From NCBI GenBank assembly GCA_013399875.1, contig VXAZ01006320.1:833148-897147 (forward strand): a stretch of DNA of 64,000 bases. Reading direction: 5' to 3'. The notes under the pieces are model-generated. The model was not told the origin of the DNA. It searched no databases and saw only the letters and a list, made by a program, of their open reading frames with translations. The translations under genes and the position numbers were made by a program. Below, in pieces: positions 1 through 12,281 of this stretch (within the stretch, counting starts at the first letter, position 1; every line of letters starts with the position of its first letter). Source of the stretch: Gymnorhina tibicen (taxonomy: Eukaryota; Chordata; Aves; Passeriformes; Artamidae).

Positions 1-1859
1 GCAGGGCTTAGAAGATGAGCAGATATTTTGGATCTTTGATGTGAGAAACTATCAACCTCTGCATGGAAGAAAATATTTCTCCGCCCTCAAATATTGAGCT
101 CCTACATCTTTCATGCCATGAAAGAGAACAGCTGCTGTTTGTTAGAAACTGCCTGTTCCAATAGGGAGGTTAATATTTTACCATGTGTTTTCTTTCCTTC
201 CTTCCATTCTTGCCTGTTGAGGCAAATCTCATAGCTAGCATTACAAGCTCTGGATTCAGCAGCTTTCTCCTGGATGAATTTGTACTGATGTTAGCCTTTT
301 TCATCCGTGACTCTTTGAGAAGAGAAATCCCCCAAGAGGTACATTTGGTTCACTCTGCCTCTCACGACATCCAGTTGCTACAAGCAGTCTTAAAGCCCTT
401 GTAGTATTTCAGCATTTTTTTGCTACCCTGGGGAGGTAGTGATAAACAATACCAAGTTATTAAAGTAACAATGAAACAGCCCTCACAAAGGTTCAGGGGT
501 CAGGAACGAGGCTGAGACAGCACTGTTGGTTCAACTTTTGTAAGCGAATCCTTGAGCATCTTGCCCAGCTTCCAAGCTGGGGCACAGGGCCAGGAGATTG
601 CAGCTACACGGCTCCCAGCCAGCACACTGAGCTCACATCTGTCCGTGCCTGTCCACAAGAGCCAGCCCTGGTTAGCAGGGATTAGCAGAGCACCAGCTAC
701 ATATCCCAGAGAAGGCCAGGGCCAGCTGATCCAGCAGCAAGAGTTACCCAGCCTGGCTCAGGATGTGGTCACCTACCAGCAGCCTGTCCCTACGCCCAGG
801 TAGATGCACCCCTCGGACTCTGCTGCTTAGAAATGAGCACAGTGCTCCCGCACACTGACGGTTCAGGATTGGGATGTCAGAGATGCCACTAGCATGTCGG
901 AGGGCACAGGAAGATAGCAGCTGACCTGGGTTTGGGATGCTCTAAAGGGGGATGGAAGCAGCCTGTGAGTACAAGGAAGAAGCAATCCCACCCTGCCATG
1001 TAGAAATCCCCTCCAGAGACAGCAGAAATCTGCTGTTTTCACAGGTAAACTCTCAGGCCTCTGCAGAGCCCTGTTCTTTTCCCTCATTCTAACTAAGCCA
1101 ATGAGTGATGACCTCTGTTTAAATCCTACATCCAGGTCTTCCCTTTAAGACCTGGCCTTTCACCCCAGGAAGTCTGCTGTCCACAATACTGGCCAAGAGA
1201 GGCACTTTACAGAAGGAGCCAATTCAAGGACAGGAACAGTCAGTGCAGACAGGCTGCTAGCAGCAAAACCCAGGAATGACAGCAAGGGAAATAATAAAAG
1301 AGGGGAAAAATGACAGACCGCCACAGACAGAGAGGAAAAGGGATAGACAGGGTGGCTAGTCACAGGGGAGTCTGCTAGAGGAATTGCTAGGACTCAGAAG
1401 CATCAAATCACACTCAAGGAGGGGGAGCAATGGCTCTTTTATAGACTGAAGCACAGTAGGTGATGACAAGGGGAGACTGGAGGAGAGAAAACTAAAGGAA
1501 GAAAGGATAAGCAAAGAGTGTGATGTATCATTAGCGAGGACAGATTTATCTTTCCTCTTGGGTGAATTGCAGTATGTAAGTGTAAATGGCACCATTGTCT
1601 CAGGGGGACAGATGGTCCCCCACATCACAGCTTTGCGCATCCCCCACCCGCCTGAGGGAGTTGCTCCCCTCCCCAATCTGCACTGATGCAATGGGCATGG
1701 AGAAAGCTGGAGAAGGGAAAGGCAGGGAGGCCAAGCTAAGCTTTCCATCTCCATCCCCACACGCTGACCTTGCAGTCAGCGATGGGCAGGTGAAAGCTGT
1801 TCCAGCCACAGCACTGGACCCACACTCCATCCCTCAGACCAGCCAAGCCGTCCAAACAC

Positions 1860-2035
1860 CTATGCAGGTCCTCTAGCAGAAGGCTTACACTGCCATCACA
1901 GCACCTTCTTACTTCACCAGTCCTTGATGGCAGTCAAAGATCAAACACTCATGCTGATTGTCTCAGATCTATCAGCTGCCTTCGATACCATTGATTTCAA
2001 GGGTTTGCTGAGATGCCTGCCAAGGTCAGCAGGGA
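1860..2035 (+). mobile_element. Fossil LINE reverse transcriptase fragment (L2/Rex1/CR1-like)
   Basis: From 1948 the plus-strand frame reads LMLIVSDLSAAFDTID, which matches the motif A region of non-LTR retrotransposon reverse transcriptases. In L2, Rex1 and CR1-type elements this region reads as hydrophobic residues followed by DLSAAFDT(V/I)DH, with the first D a catalytic aspartate. Upstream, the same frame continues through the segment read as TFLLHQSLMAVKDQ, similar to the alternating Leu-rich stretch before motif A in these elements. Downstream the similarity fades within about 15 codons, and motif C (the second catalytic Asp pair) is not seen. It is therefore a short, old, inactive relic. 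The exact family cannot be fixed by eye. Confidence 0.6.
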
Positions 2036-5000
2036 TTTGCATCATCTGTTCCCAACCTAGATAACCTCCACTTATCACTCCCCATCAGTATCTTACATCT
2101 TCATCATCAAACTTCATCTCTCACTTTACTAGTCCAGCTGCACTCTCATCTGCCTTCCTTGCTCATCTCAACCTCATTCCCTGGCTGCTGGTCACAACTG
2201 ATGTCTTCTCCAGATGGAATAAAAAAAACCATCCCCCTGAGCTAGCCTGTCTCCTCCTCCAAAGTTTTAACTGAGATGATTCCTTCTCATTTCCACAGCT
2301 GAGCCCAGAGAACCCCTCCAAGGAGGGGAGGCAGGTAGGGCAGGAGTTCCTTCCTGGTGGAGGAGCACAGAACAAACTACAGCCCAAGGAGCAGCAGTGA
2401 CAAAGAGCAGGGCATGCCCAATCCACCACCAGATCTTTGAACAGGCAGCCCCAGCTGGGGGCTCTTCCCACCACTGCTCAGCCTTCATCCCCCACCAGCT
2501 GGAGGCTGCAAAACCCCATTTAAGAGAAGCACTTGTCAAACAGGATCTCTTTCAGCCCTGCCCCTCAGCAGGCAGGGAAGCACGGGAGGGGCAGTGGCAC
2601 AGAGATACATGAGGAACTCCAGGAAGGGGCTGATCAAGGTGCCCTGGGCCAACCAGGACCAGCGGGCAAAGCAAGCACAGGACAGAAGTGGGTGCAAACT
2701 TGAGCCTGGGCTATCCTACACCAGACTGGAACCTTCCTGCACCAAAAGACAGTGCCTATCCAAAGATAGTGTCTCTCCAGGGCTACAGAGATCTTTCCAG
2801 CTTAGAGGCTGACAGCTTGGCAGACCCTTTGCTCCTGTTCTCTCCATAGGTCTGTAATGGGCCAAGTTTTTCATAGTCTCATCTTAGCCACACTGGGACC
2901 AGCTGCAGGCCATTTGCTGCAGAGGAGCTGCAACTCTGTTAACTGTTCCTCACCTGAAGCAGCTCCTGTCAAGTATTATGCTCACAATCCACAGCTGCAG
3001 GCCCTTTCCCATGGTCTGGAGTGGGAACAGTGTCAAGTCCTCAAATAGGCAGCTGGTCAATTTGTTAGTGGTTAATTTCATTAATTCACATTGTTATAAT
3101 AAGACATGCAATTAGAGGTCTGGTCAGAGTATTTTATAGGTCTTGAGCTCAAAATGAGCATTTTTATTGCCCTTTCTATTCCTACAGGAGCCCCTTTGGC
3201 GCTCTCACACACCCTGCTCCAGTGTTCACGAAGGCTGAAAAAGGCAAACCAACCATTTTCAAAGAATAAATGGTTCTCATCTCCAAGGCAAAATATATTC
3301 CAGTGAATAAGCACAATATGCTCCACAAAGGTTTTTCAGCATTTGTTTCGGTTCAGCAATGCACTTCTCAGAGGGATGGGGAGGTCCCCCAGCGCAGGCA
3401 CTGCTACCATCCCTGCATCCCAACTGAGTACACATCATCCCTCTCTTCTGGCCTAGCACTACCAGATACCCCCATGCTGCCACAAATACACGGTGCTGTG
3501 TGACAAGACCAATCTTCCCAACCTCACCTGAAGAGCAATGGCTGGCGCATACAGGTCTGTTTTCACTAGGTATAACAGAATAACACTTTTTTTATACCAG
3601 ACCAGGATATGACCTGCATCTTCTACGCTCTCTCACCTGCCTCCCTGCACTTTCCACATTCATTGACCATAAACCCAGGGACTGTATTAAGGCACCTCAT
3701 CAAAAGCTGTTGCAGCAAGAGTCCTAGCCCCACTTTCCTGAAGCATCGGGGCACAGAGGTCTAGAAGGTCTTTTTTTGCTTTTGCAATATATTAGGGAAA
3801 CAGGGCAGTACAAACACAGCAGAAATACTCCTCTCCTAAACCACAGGCTCCTCTGTGTTTTGCAGTTAGCCCTTCCTCCAACAGTAGGAATCTATCCTTC
3901 AATAATAGCAAAAATGCTCAGAGCTTTGAATGAAGACAGTAAGGACGCACCACGAATTTTCAGCCTTATTTCCAATTTTGTTAGACCTTACGAACATTAA
4001 ATCTTCAGTCAGAGCCCTAGTTTCGTATGTGCTGTTGTCCTGCTTCATTCCCAAACCATGGTCTTTGAGATCTCACTATGAAAAAAGCCTCCAGGTAATA
4101 AGCTAAAAGGGATGGGAGGCAGGGATTTATCCTGCTTCAACATTTGTGCTTGGATACACGGGGCCATCTTGCAAGCCAGCCAAATTTAGACCTCATCCCT
4201 CTACATCTGCCCACTTGCCTGGAACTGCATACATCTCACATACACACAATCCAGCCAATTTCTTACAGATCTCAAGCATGCAAATCCCCTTCAAACATAT
4301 CCATCCCTTGTGTGCTACTAATGACAATGCACGAGTTTAAATTCCATTTACACCATGTCTGACTGTGCAAATGGTTCCTCTAAACTTCCCCTGTAAATTT
4401 GCACATCAAATGACCCGCACTAATGGCACTCCCTTGTCACCAGTTTCGTGAAGACAACTTCCTTCCCAACTATTTGTGAAGGCCCTGAGCTCTATCATGC
4501 CTCCCCTGCCACCTGCCTACCAACCACAATCAGGAAACAGCTTTTTCAGACAGAGAATTACTTGTCCCCAATCCAGAGTCCAGGTGGATGGGGTTTCTCT
4601 CCTCCCACAAAACTAAGATTGCCCAGTATTTCATTATGAAAACATTAAAACATTCAGACTGCACAATTTCCAGAACTAAACCTGCTCCCTACCTTTCCCT
4701 TCTAGAGCATCTAGAAAACCAAACAGCATAGCAATCCTAAATGCAAACCCTACAGCCTGCTATCCAGAAACTGCTTCTTTGCTAAAGTAAGAACAGGAAC
4801 TTCCAGAGATCTGCTTTACCCTCTGAAGAGAGGGGTTCAGTTGAGCACATGATTTCCTGCTACAGTCTGGCAGTCTGTCAAATATATACAGAGACCCTGG
4901 ATGGTTTTCAGACAGGTAGAGTTAGATGGGGTAAAGCCTAACCAGCTTTCCAAGGGGAGAATTAACAGGGAAATTAGGGGCAGTTCACAAGGGTGGGAAA

Positions 5001-8000
5001 TGTCTAAATTGAGGCACTTGACTAACACAAAAGGGGAGGAGAGCAGCTGATGATAGATTGGTCCAGTGCACTTAGTGCCTCCAAATATTAATCAAGATAA
5101 TGGGCAACTGACTTATTAGAAGTCACCCTTATTTGCTAACAGCAAACTTCATTCCAGTAGGGAGCCTGGCAGAGTGGCAGAAAACCCAGCAGGACCTCAA
5201 GCAGTCTTGCTCCCTCTTAAGGCTTGAAAAGCGCCTGGCACATGCCCAGGGGAACACCAATGCCACCAACACTGCACACCCATTGGAGAGCTCTGGCCAG
5301 TTCAGCTTCCCATGCAACAGGAGCAACTGCAAAGTTGACTTAGAGTGTTGTGGAGTGCAGAGGGGTTAGATAACCTCTTAGAGGAAAAAAAAAGCCTTGC
5401 ACTTGGTGCGGCTTGGGTGTACAGATACGTTCTCCTTGGTTGGAAGGAGGGCACAGCAGCAACATCTGCCTGATTACCCAGAATGATACAAAGATGTCAA
5501 AAGTCCTCAAATAAATGCCTCAAATAAATTCTTCATGTGTCTTCTGAGATAGACTTTTTAAGAGAGACAGGATAGAGCTGCCTTTAAAATGGAGACACAG
5601 GAACAACATATACATTTTACTGTTTTTCAAATATGCACATAAAAGCTGATACTGATGACCCTAGGAGCAGAAAGATTTCTAGGTCCTCAAGAATGATGAA
5701 TGCTGCTTAAAATTCATAAGCCACTCAATTTTTGATATATTATTATATTTTTTGGTCACATTTCCAAGCTTCTCTCTACCTACTAGAGATGCAGAAAACT
5801 ATTATTTTTATTTATATATACACACATATGAAAAACAAAAGTAAAATTCAGATGATTACAGGAGTTCAGGCCCTACAAGATTTGCAATAAATTTGCAGAT
5901 CGTGCTTGTTTATTATAGAACTACATCCAATTGTTTTGAAAACTGTCCAGGACTTGACAGTGCACAAGCTTAAGGCAGAAACAAGTACAACATACTACAG
6001 AATCTGCACTGGGCATAAACAAATTGCCCAAACTGGTATTTGACATGGGCATATTATATATATTATATGTAAAACACACATTCACCCAAAGCTTAATGAG
6101 CAACGGATTTGTTGTCCCCTTAACCACACAGCACTCGAAAAGCAGTGATTTTGGCAGCCCACAGTCCCCATGCCCCATGGCACCACCTGCCACTGTCACC
6201 AAGAGAATTATCAATCCACACACATGCATTTTCTTTTCTCCTCCAACATTTGGTTCTGCACTTGGCTCTCAGAGGGCAGTGCCAGCATGAAACACCACTA
6301 CTGCCATCATCAGCCATCCTATACTCCACTGGCTCATACATAAATTATGCCTATGGCACCAGGCAGGGAAGAGGTGGGGAATAAACGTGGAGGTTTCCTC
6401 TGTTTCCAACCAAAATGCTCAAGGCCAACCTGTTTCCTCGTGCATCAAGCACATGGTCCAACATGACAATGCTGCCAGTAAAAGCTACAGGAGAGGTACC
6501 TGCAGAAGCAAGGTGGGATTTTTGGCAGCAGGTGCGATGGCAAAGCCCCTGTTCAGTGGATTTTAAAGCTAATGAGCTACAAGGCAGCTCCTCAGTACAC
6601 ACAGTCATACCAGCTTTAAGAAGTCACCCTGCTCAATAGTCTAGAAAACACAGCTCCCGGTACCAAAAATTAAGTGTGCATATAAGCTTTTGCTCATCTG
6701 GGACCTGACCTGCTGCTCCTACACCACTGAAATCAGCTGGAGATGCAACACTTCACTGCTTGAGAGCAAAACAGAAGCCCAAATGGCCGACAACTACACC
6801 AAGGGGTTGGTATATAACAAAAAGCAAGAAAATGACAGAGTAGTGAACTGCAGAGCCTCTCTCATTACTGCTACAGTTTTAGCATTGATTTTATTTTTTA
6901 ATGGCACACTTCACTCATGCTCTCGCTGCTCATGCCAATATTATAAATGTAACAGCAAAGGGAGGCCTGGGCCTCCTGGGAAGCATTTCTTTTAAAGGAA
7001 GGCTCAAAGGACAAACAAAATCTATTGCATTTGACCCTCGGGATGGATGAAGTGTAAAGTCTTTATGGAACCCCAAGGAGTCAAATAGCATTGCAGACAC
7101 CCAGGCATCTGCAATATCTTCTCATGACTTGCAAAGTGCACGAGGATCCATTTGTAAAGTGCCGTGTGGCATACCCATTACTCAGTCCCAAACATTTTAT
7201 AAATTCATAAGATAAAGGCTATGCAGTTGTTTTGGAAACATGTTTTTACACTTTCATCCTATTCCCCATCCAAGCTTGACTTCAAATCCTATGTGACAGA
7301 GTTTAGGTTTTATAAAAGGAAAAAAATCTTACAGCCATTCTCATAACCATATTTCAAATATTGATTGTATCAACATTGTAGCTGCAACAGCTCCACGATC
7401 TACAACTCTGAGTGGTCCAGCCTCCAGTTATCAAAGCACAAATTAACCTAAACAAACCAGCTGGCAGGTTGCTCATGTGCTACAGCTCACCAACTCCTTT
7501 CTAATCAGGAGACAAGCCAGGCACATGTGTTGCATTGCATTCCCAGCTGATACAGCATTTACCTGTCTCTAATAAAGTATATCAGGAATAAAAAAAAAAT
7601 CTGCTTCCCAATAAACTAAGGGTATTCAAGCATTCACTCGTGCTGTATGTAAAGCCATCCCAAAAATATGCAAATCACCAAACTTGAAAGCATCAGGCTC
7701 CTTTTCACCGCACACTAAAATGGCAAAAAGTACAGTAAATACTCCCTTTGGGGACAAACATGGATCACAGTCCTCTTCTTAAAAGGGAGTTAGGATCTAC
7801 AACTTTTGCAATGACAACATCACACATCTCTACACTAACATGCTTCCAGAAGAGATTTTAAAGCAAAGAAGTAAGTGGTTCTTTCTCCTATTACTGCACT
7901 GCAGCATAGCAATATGGCAGCTGTTTAATAGCACATAACAAAATTGCAGGACAGCTCGCAGAAGGAAAAATAATCTTCAAGAGAGGGGGATTTAAGTAGT

Positions 8001-8172
8001 TAGAATGCAATTACCTAAATTGAAATTTGGTGGTTAATGACCTCGTGCTTAAAAAAATTGCTACATAGTCCTTAACTATCAGAGCTTCCATTTTAAATCT
8101 CATTGACAGTACTTCCATAACAGCTATCATGAAGCTCTAGCCTAGTAAAAAATTCGACAAGAAGATTAATAG

Positions 8173-8187
8173 GCATTTAATTAATGC
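8173..8187. promoter_or_regulatory. Homeodomain-type palindrome
   Basis: The 15-bp segment GCATTTAATTAATGC contains the perfect 8-bp palindrome TTAATTAA flanked by GCATT/AATGC arms. This is the kind of site bound by paired or LIM homeodomain dimers. It lies in the CACNA1I intron, in an AT-rich stretch without coding potential. Function is inferred from the motif alone. Confidence 0.2.
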
Positions 8188-8894
8188 CCCATCTTTTTGC
8201 TGAATCTTCATGAAAGGCCGGGTGTTGACCTATGACAGTGACTCACCCTGCCCCTGCTTAGCTTAAGCACACTGGAGACCCAATAGCTCAGTGTAACAAG
8301 GATGAAAAGTAGGCAAGCATATCAATCCCTAGAAGACACAATTTGATTTTCATAGAAGCATCTCTTGTGAAAGGTCTGATTCCCAGCCAGGGAGGAGGCC
8401 ACAGTGAGGCAGCTGCCACCAGGCCGTGCAAATGTATCTCTTCTGTGGTGCTTTTAAAAAAAAAGCTGTGATGCCAAGAGCATATAATTACATGTAAAAA
8501 GCCTTCAGGGTGCAGAAACAACCCCTCATTTGAGGAAAAAAACTTATGTGAACTATTTATTGCATGATCCATTCAAAAAGAGGAGTACAAGGGGTTGAAG
8601 GGAAATCAGAGGAGGAGCTGAATCATCACCTCTCTGTCTCCACTAGTCATGTAATCTCCCAACTTCAACCAGCTGAGCTGAAACCTCAGGTTTGACAACC
8701 CTTCCAAAAGGTTTCCAGCAGCCCCACTGCCGCTGTGCGGCCTGGCTGGTGGAGGAAGCTGTTGCTTTTCCCTAAGAATTCCTGGCTCAGGAACTCCTGG
8801 CGGTGCTCAGCACCTCGCATACAGCTTCTCTCCGACCCGTGCGATGGAGGCACGCGGCCAAGCCCACACAGAGCTTGCTAGCTCGAGCGGTATC

Positions 8895-8895
8895 N
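8895..8895. other. Ambiguous base (n) beside a linker-like string
   Basis: A single n at 8895 is preceded at about 8871-8888 by adjoining AGCTT, GCTAGC and TCGAG strings that resemble overlapping HindIII/NheI/XhoI sites. This could be coincidence or a trace of a clone or assembly join. Confidence 0.3.
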
Positions 8896-10662
8896 TAGCG
8901 TCACCTGTAGCCACGTGTAAGGTCATCAACAGGTGATTGGATGAGGCTTTTTCCTTCTTTGTATAGTTTCTAATAAGAAAAAGTCCTTTTCTGAGTCAAA
9001 GAGCACACTTGTCTGCAGATTAGGACAAAAGGAACATTTAAACTAAACTAAACTAGTCCAATTTCTTGAATAACAGTTCCAACAACTTAAAGCAAACTCC
9101 TTGCAATGTACCAAATTGGAGGGATGGTTTTGAGTTACTTTTTAGCCAGAAATAAGGACAGGCTCTTGTTTTATTCCACCACAACCTCCCTCGCCCATCC
9201 AAAAGCAAGCCTTCATCCCAAACCCACACTGTTAGCCTTCTTTCACTTCCCAAATCCAGCCTTTTATCATGACACAAATGTCTCGTACTTTACTCTGAGT
9301 CCTGTTCTGAGTTCTGCTCTACCACATGAAGTAGGGATATTCCCAGGACATAATAACTAGCACAGGCACACAGTGATAGAAAAGCAATACATAATTCAAT
9401 GCAAAGTTTTAAAATTTTATAGAGCAGCCAGTAGAAAGGAAAGCAGAATATCTAAATCTCCAGTGTGTTCTCAGCCATAACCTATGTTTGAGACTGCAAC
9501 ACCCCTCCAGTGGCTTTTGAACTTTAAGACAAGAGCTCAGAGCTCAAACACAAACCTTAACCTACACTTGAAATTAAAACAAATCTCATCCATTTAAGGT
9601 CAGCTGTTACTGCTGACACTACCTCAAGTCTTCACCCAGGGTTTGGCTCTTAAAACTGAAAATAGTCTTGGAAACATTTTGCGAGTCTCTACTGTATGCC
9701 CAGACACTCAGATTTAATCTAGAAGCCTATACATCAAAACTAAGCATCCTTATAGATAATACCCACCTAACTAGCAACTAAGAAACTTCCAGGTAGAAAG
9801 TGCTGTCACTTGAAATTTCCAGCTAGAAAAATGCTCACATAAAATTTCAGACCAACCTCTCTGATGACTCATCTTCTTCTCCATTTCCTCCACACCATCA
9901 ATGATCCCGCAGTTCAAAAAATACCAGCTCTTCTCTACCTGGAGCCCACCTGGGAGGCTCCAGGCAATGAGCTGTGCTGGTGGCCATTGTTTGCACTGAT
10001 GGGCTGCAGGGGCCCTCCCTTCATCAAGGCACTGAGTGTGATTGATAACACATGTGTGTGATTGCTGACCATGGAAAGGAGGATGTGCTTATATCCCAGA
10101 GATCTCGCCCAGGATGTGTGGAGCATAGCATCAAACTCTCCCATTTGTTCCTGGCCAGACATCACAACAAGACCCTGGCAGGGCAGTGACATGTGCTAAA
10201 TGGAAAGGCAAGGGGTCACCTAGGTATCCCTGCAATCAGGGTGCAGTGGTGGTTCCCTCACTAAGGGCAAGGTGAGCTCTCACTAAAGCCTGTATTCTCA
10301 GACACCTCCACTATTCATGGCAGTCTGAAAAGCTCCTGGGCTAGAAAATCCTACTCTGTCTCTGGTGCAAAGCGAGCTGGGAAGGGGAAGAACAGGCCTT
10401 TCTAATATACCTCTCCCTGCACCCAGTCCCTGTGCTTAGGACTGTCAGCGGCTCTTTCTGAAGTCCCTTCTTTCATAATCAATTTCCTTTGATCACACAC
10501 TGAAACAGCAAAGGTTCTGTTTAAACACAAGCAATGAACAAAGAAGGTCATTAAATATGTAATAAAAGTTATTCCTTACCTGCAAGGCACCCCAAAAGGG
10601 CAGATGAGGGAAGGATGGGGCAGGAGGGAGCCAGAGGCGGGAAGGGAGAAGGGGCAGCTCAG

Positions 10663-10671
10663 AAAGGATAT
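10663..10671 (-). other. CACNA1I: U12-type (AT-AC) 5' splice site of CACNA1I
   Basis: Immediately after the exon bases ending in AACCC the minus strand reads ATATCCTTT, the consensus for the donor of minor-spliceosome AT-AC introns. No GT that could serve as a normal donor lies near this point. The position, within the codon after M-V-C-N in the conserved MVCNPW block, is where the family homology stops and the read-through becomes non-homologous. Voltage-gated calcium and sodium channel genes are known to carry minor-class introns, so the assignment fits the family. Confidence 0.85.
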
Positions 10672-10952
10672 GGGTTGCACACCATTTTGATGCACCAGCT
10701 CCGTGGGCTGGTGGTCTGCTTCAAGCAGAAGAAGACAACAGGGGCCAAGTCTGGGTAGGGGACATCAGGATCTGGAGGGGAGGTGACTTCTTCATCCTCA
10801 CCCAGCTCCAGGGAGGATGGCAGCTGCTCCGGTGGCGTTTGTTGCTCCGAGATTCCCAGATCCACAGGCTCCAGTGGGCAGATGGCAGAAGTGTGAGGGG
10901 GCTGTGGGCCTGCGGGCCAGGTGGAGGGAGGCTGGGGGACGTACTCTGCCAT
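10672..10952 (-). CDS. CACNA1I: CACNA1I first coding exon: T-type calcium channel alpha-1I (Cav3.3), N-terminus
   Basis: This exon encodes the cytoplasmic N-terminus of the pore-forming subunit of a low-voltage-activated calcium channel in the neuronal plasma membrane. It runs 281 nt from the ATG at 10952: 93 codons plus CC of a proline codon. The first 60 or so residues are Pro/Ser-rich with an acidic patch (GEDEE, residues 51-55) and are poorly conserved, as in the family. From residue 66 the sequence [20 protein letters not shown] and then W-C-I-K-M-V-C-N-P match Cav3.3 better than Cav3.1 or Cav3.2, where the block reads differently around FF-LxQ. The exon stops just before the segment that begins helix IS1. 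The ATG has G at -3 and +4, and human CACNA1I also begins MAE. The frame stays open upstream to the splice acceptor, so an earlier start cannot be fully excluded. The other coding exons (more than 30 in human) lie beyond the left edge. The gene is head-to-head with RPS19BP1, as in human. Confidence 0.93.
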
Positions 10953-10973
10953 GCCAGCCACGAGCGAGAACCC
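10953..10973 (-). other. CACNA1I: CACNA1I 5'UTR segment of the start-codon exon
   Basis: These 21 nt lie between the inferred 3' splice site and the ATG. They contain no upstream ATG and no in-frame stop. The boundary is set by the strong acceptor directly adjacent. Confidence 0.65.
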
Positions 10974-11005
10974 CTGGAGAGGAGGCGAGAAAGAGAAATT
11001 AAATC
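10974..11005 (-). other. CACNA1I: 3' splice site of a CACNA1I 5'UTR intron
   Basis: Read on the minus strand, a pyrimidine-rich tract of about 25 nt (TTTCTCTTTCTCGCCTCCTC) ends in TCCAG directly before the exon. An adenosine-containing branch-point-like GGATTTAAT precedes the tract. This is a textbook U2-type acceptor. It implies that transcription starts further upstream (higher coordinates) and that at least one non-coding first exon exists. Confidence 0.7.
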
Positions 11006-11728
11006 CCACAAGGAATCAGCAGCAAAAGCACAGCACATCTGTGCTCTCCCAGCAAGTCCGGAGCAGGGGAGAGCTGCAGGACTGATGGCTCTGGCAAATG
11101 ACAAACCACGTTCACACTTGGTGCTGAAGCAGTTTTAAGCTCTTTTCTGCCAGTCACTCTCTCCACCAAGACTCCTCTGGCTACTCCTCTCCATCACCAT
11201 TTAAACCCTCCCTGTAGCCCCTGAGACACCCTGTCACAGCGCTGCACCATCTCAGGGGATGGTGCCAGCTCTTTTGGAGGCAGCCTGAGCACCATAACAG
11301 AGCACAGCGTTTTGAACATCACGGGCCCATCCTGACACAACAGAGCCATCCTGCCCTTGCAGTCTCTAACAGGGTCCTGCCAACTCCGGGTTCAGCTTTG
11401 CTGCCCCAGCTCTCCCATCCAAGGGCGCTCTGGGCTGGCCCTGCATCACACCATCGCACAGGCTCCCTCAGACTGACTCTGACAAATGCTTGTCAAACCC
11501 ATACACAACAGTCGCTCATTCAAACAGGGAGCTGTAACACAAGCCAGGAGTGGGATTAAATACTAATCATTAAATATTAAGCACCTTTTACTGGAGCTTG
11601 TTGAGCTCTCCAATGCTGGGGCAGTGGAAACACCATGAACATGGGCTGCAAAAGTTATTCCATTAAACGGAATGGTCAGAGAGCGTGGGTGGGCATGAGA
11701 AGAGCAGGTCTCAAGCTCACTGGCAGCC

Positions 11729-12281
11729 TGTTCTGGTTTTGGGGAAGGGTTAATTTTCTTCATAGTAGCTGAAGTAGGGCTGTGTTTTGGATTTGTACTG
11801 TAAACACTGTTGATAATACAGATGATTTAGTTACTGCTGAGCAGCATCAGGCCATTTTCTGTTTCTCACCTCACCCCACCAGTGAGTTGGCTGGGGGTGC
11901 ACAAGAAGCTGGGAAGGTTCACAGCCAGGGCAGCTGACCCCAATTGACCCAAGAGATATTCCATGTCATATGACATGCTCAGCACATACAGCTGGGGGAA
12001 GAAGGAAGGAAGGGGAACATTCGGAGTGATGGAGTTTGCATGATGAAGTCCTGCTTTCCTGGAGATGGCTGAACACCTGCCTGCCCATGGGAAGTGGTGA
12101 ATAAATCCCTTTTGTTGCTTTACTTGATGCACAAATTTTGCCTTACATAGCAAACTGCCTTTATCTCGTTTTTCTGCCTTTTTCTCCCTTTTACTCTTTG
12201 ATTCTCCTGCCATCCCAGCTGGATGGTAGTGAGCAAGTAGCTGTGTGTGGCTTAGCTGCCAGCTGGGGTTAAACCACAACA
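11729..12281 (+). mobile_element. Solo LTR of a passerine ERVL-like endogenous retrovirus
   Basis: The element starts TGTTCTGGTTTTGGGGAAGG and ends GGGTTAAACCACAACA. It has the TG...CA termini, length (553 bp) and internal layout of a family of LTRs common in songbird genomes. An AATAAA at 12100-12105 is the expected poly(A) signal about 180 bp before the 3' end. No internal gag, pol or env sequence is attached on either side, so it is a solo LTR left by recombination. Flanking 5-bp repeats do not match clearly, so the target duplication has decayed or the ends are off by a few bases. The minus-strand ORF across it is incidental. The LTR lies antisense to CACNA1I, about 0.76 kb upstream of its start-codon exon. 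Confidence 0.8.

Larger units (their letters stand above)
1..10671 (-). other. CACNA1I: CACNA1I first coding intron (partial, U12-type)
   Basis: This stretch lies 3' of the first coding exon of CACNA1I on the minus strand and is read as the start of its first coding intron, continuing off the left edge. I looked for the next exon, which encodes the first membrane helix (family pattern around LLNCVTLGM), and saw no match. Apart from the LINE fossil near 1.95 kb and a homeodomain-type palindrome at 8173-8187, I see only non-coding sequence. The reading frames present are short, overlap on both strands and have no splice context. One ambiguous base (n) sits at 8895. Confidence 0.6.

Noticed and set aside
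1..10600. Next CACNA1I exon (helix IS1)
   Set aside because: I searched the minus strand for the LLNCVTLGM coding pattern and saw none. It is presumably beyond the left edge.
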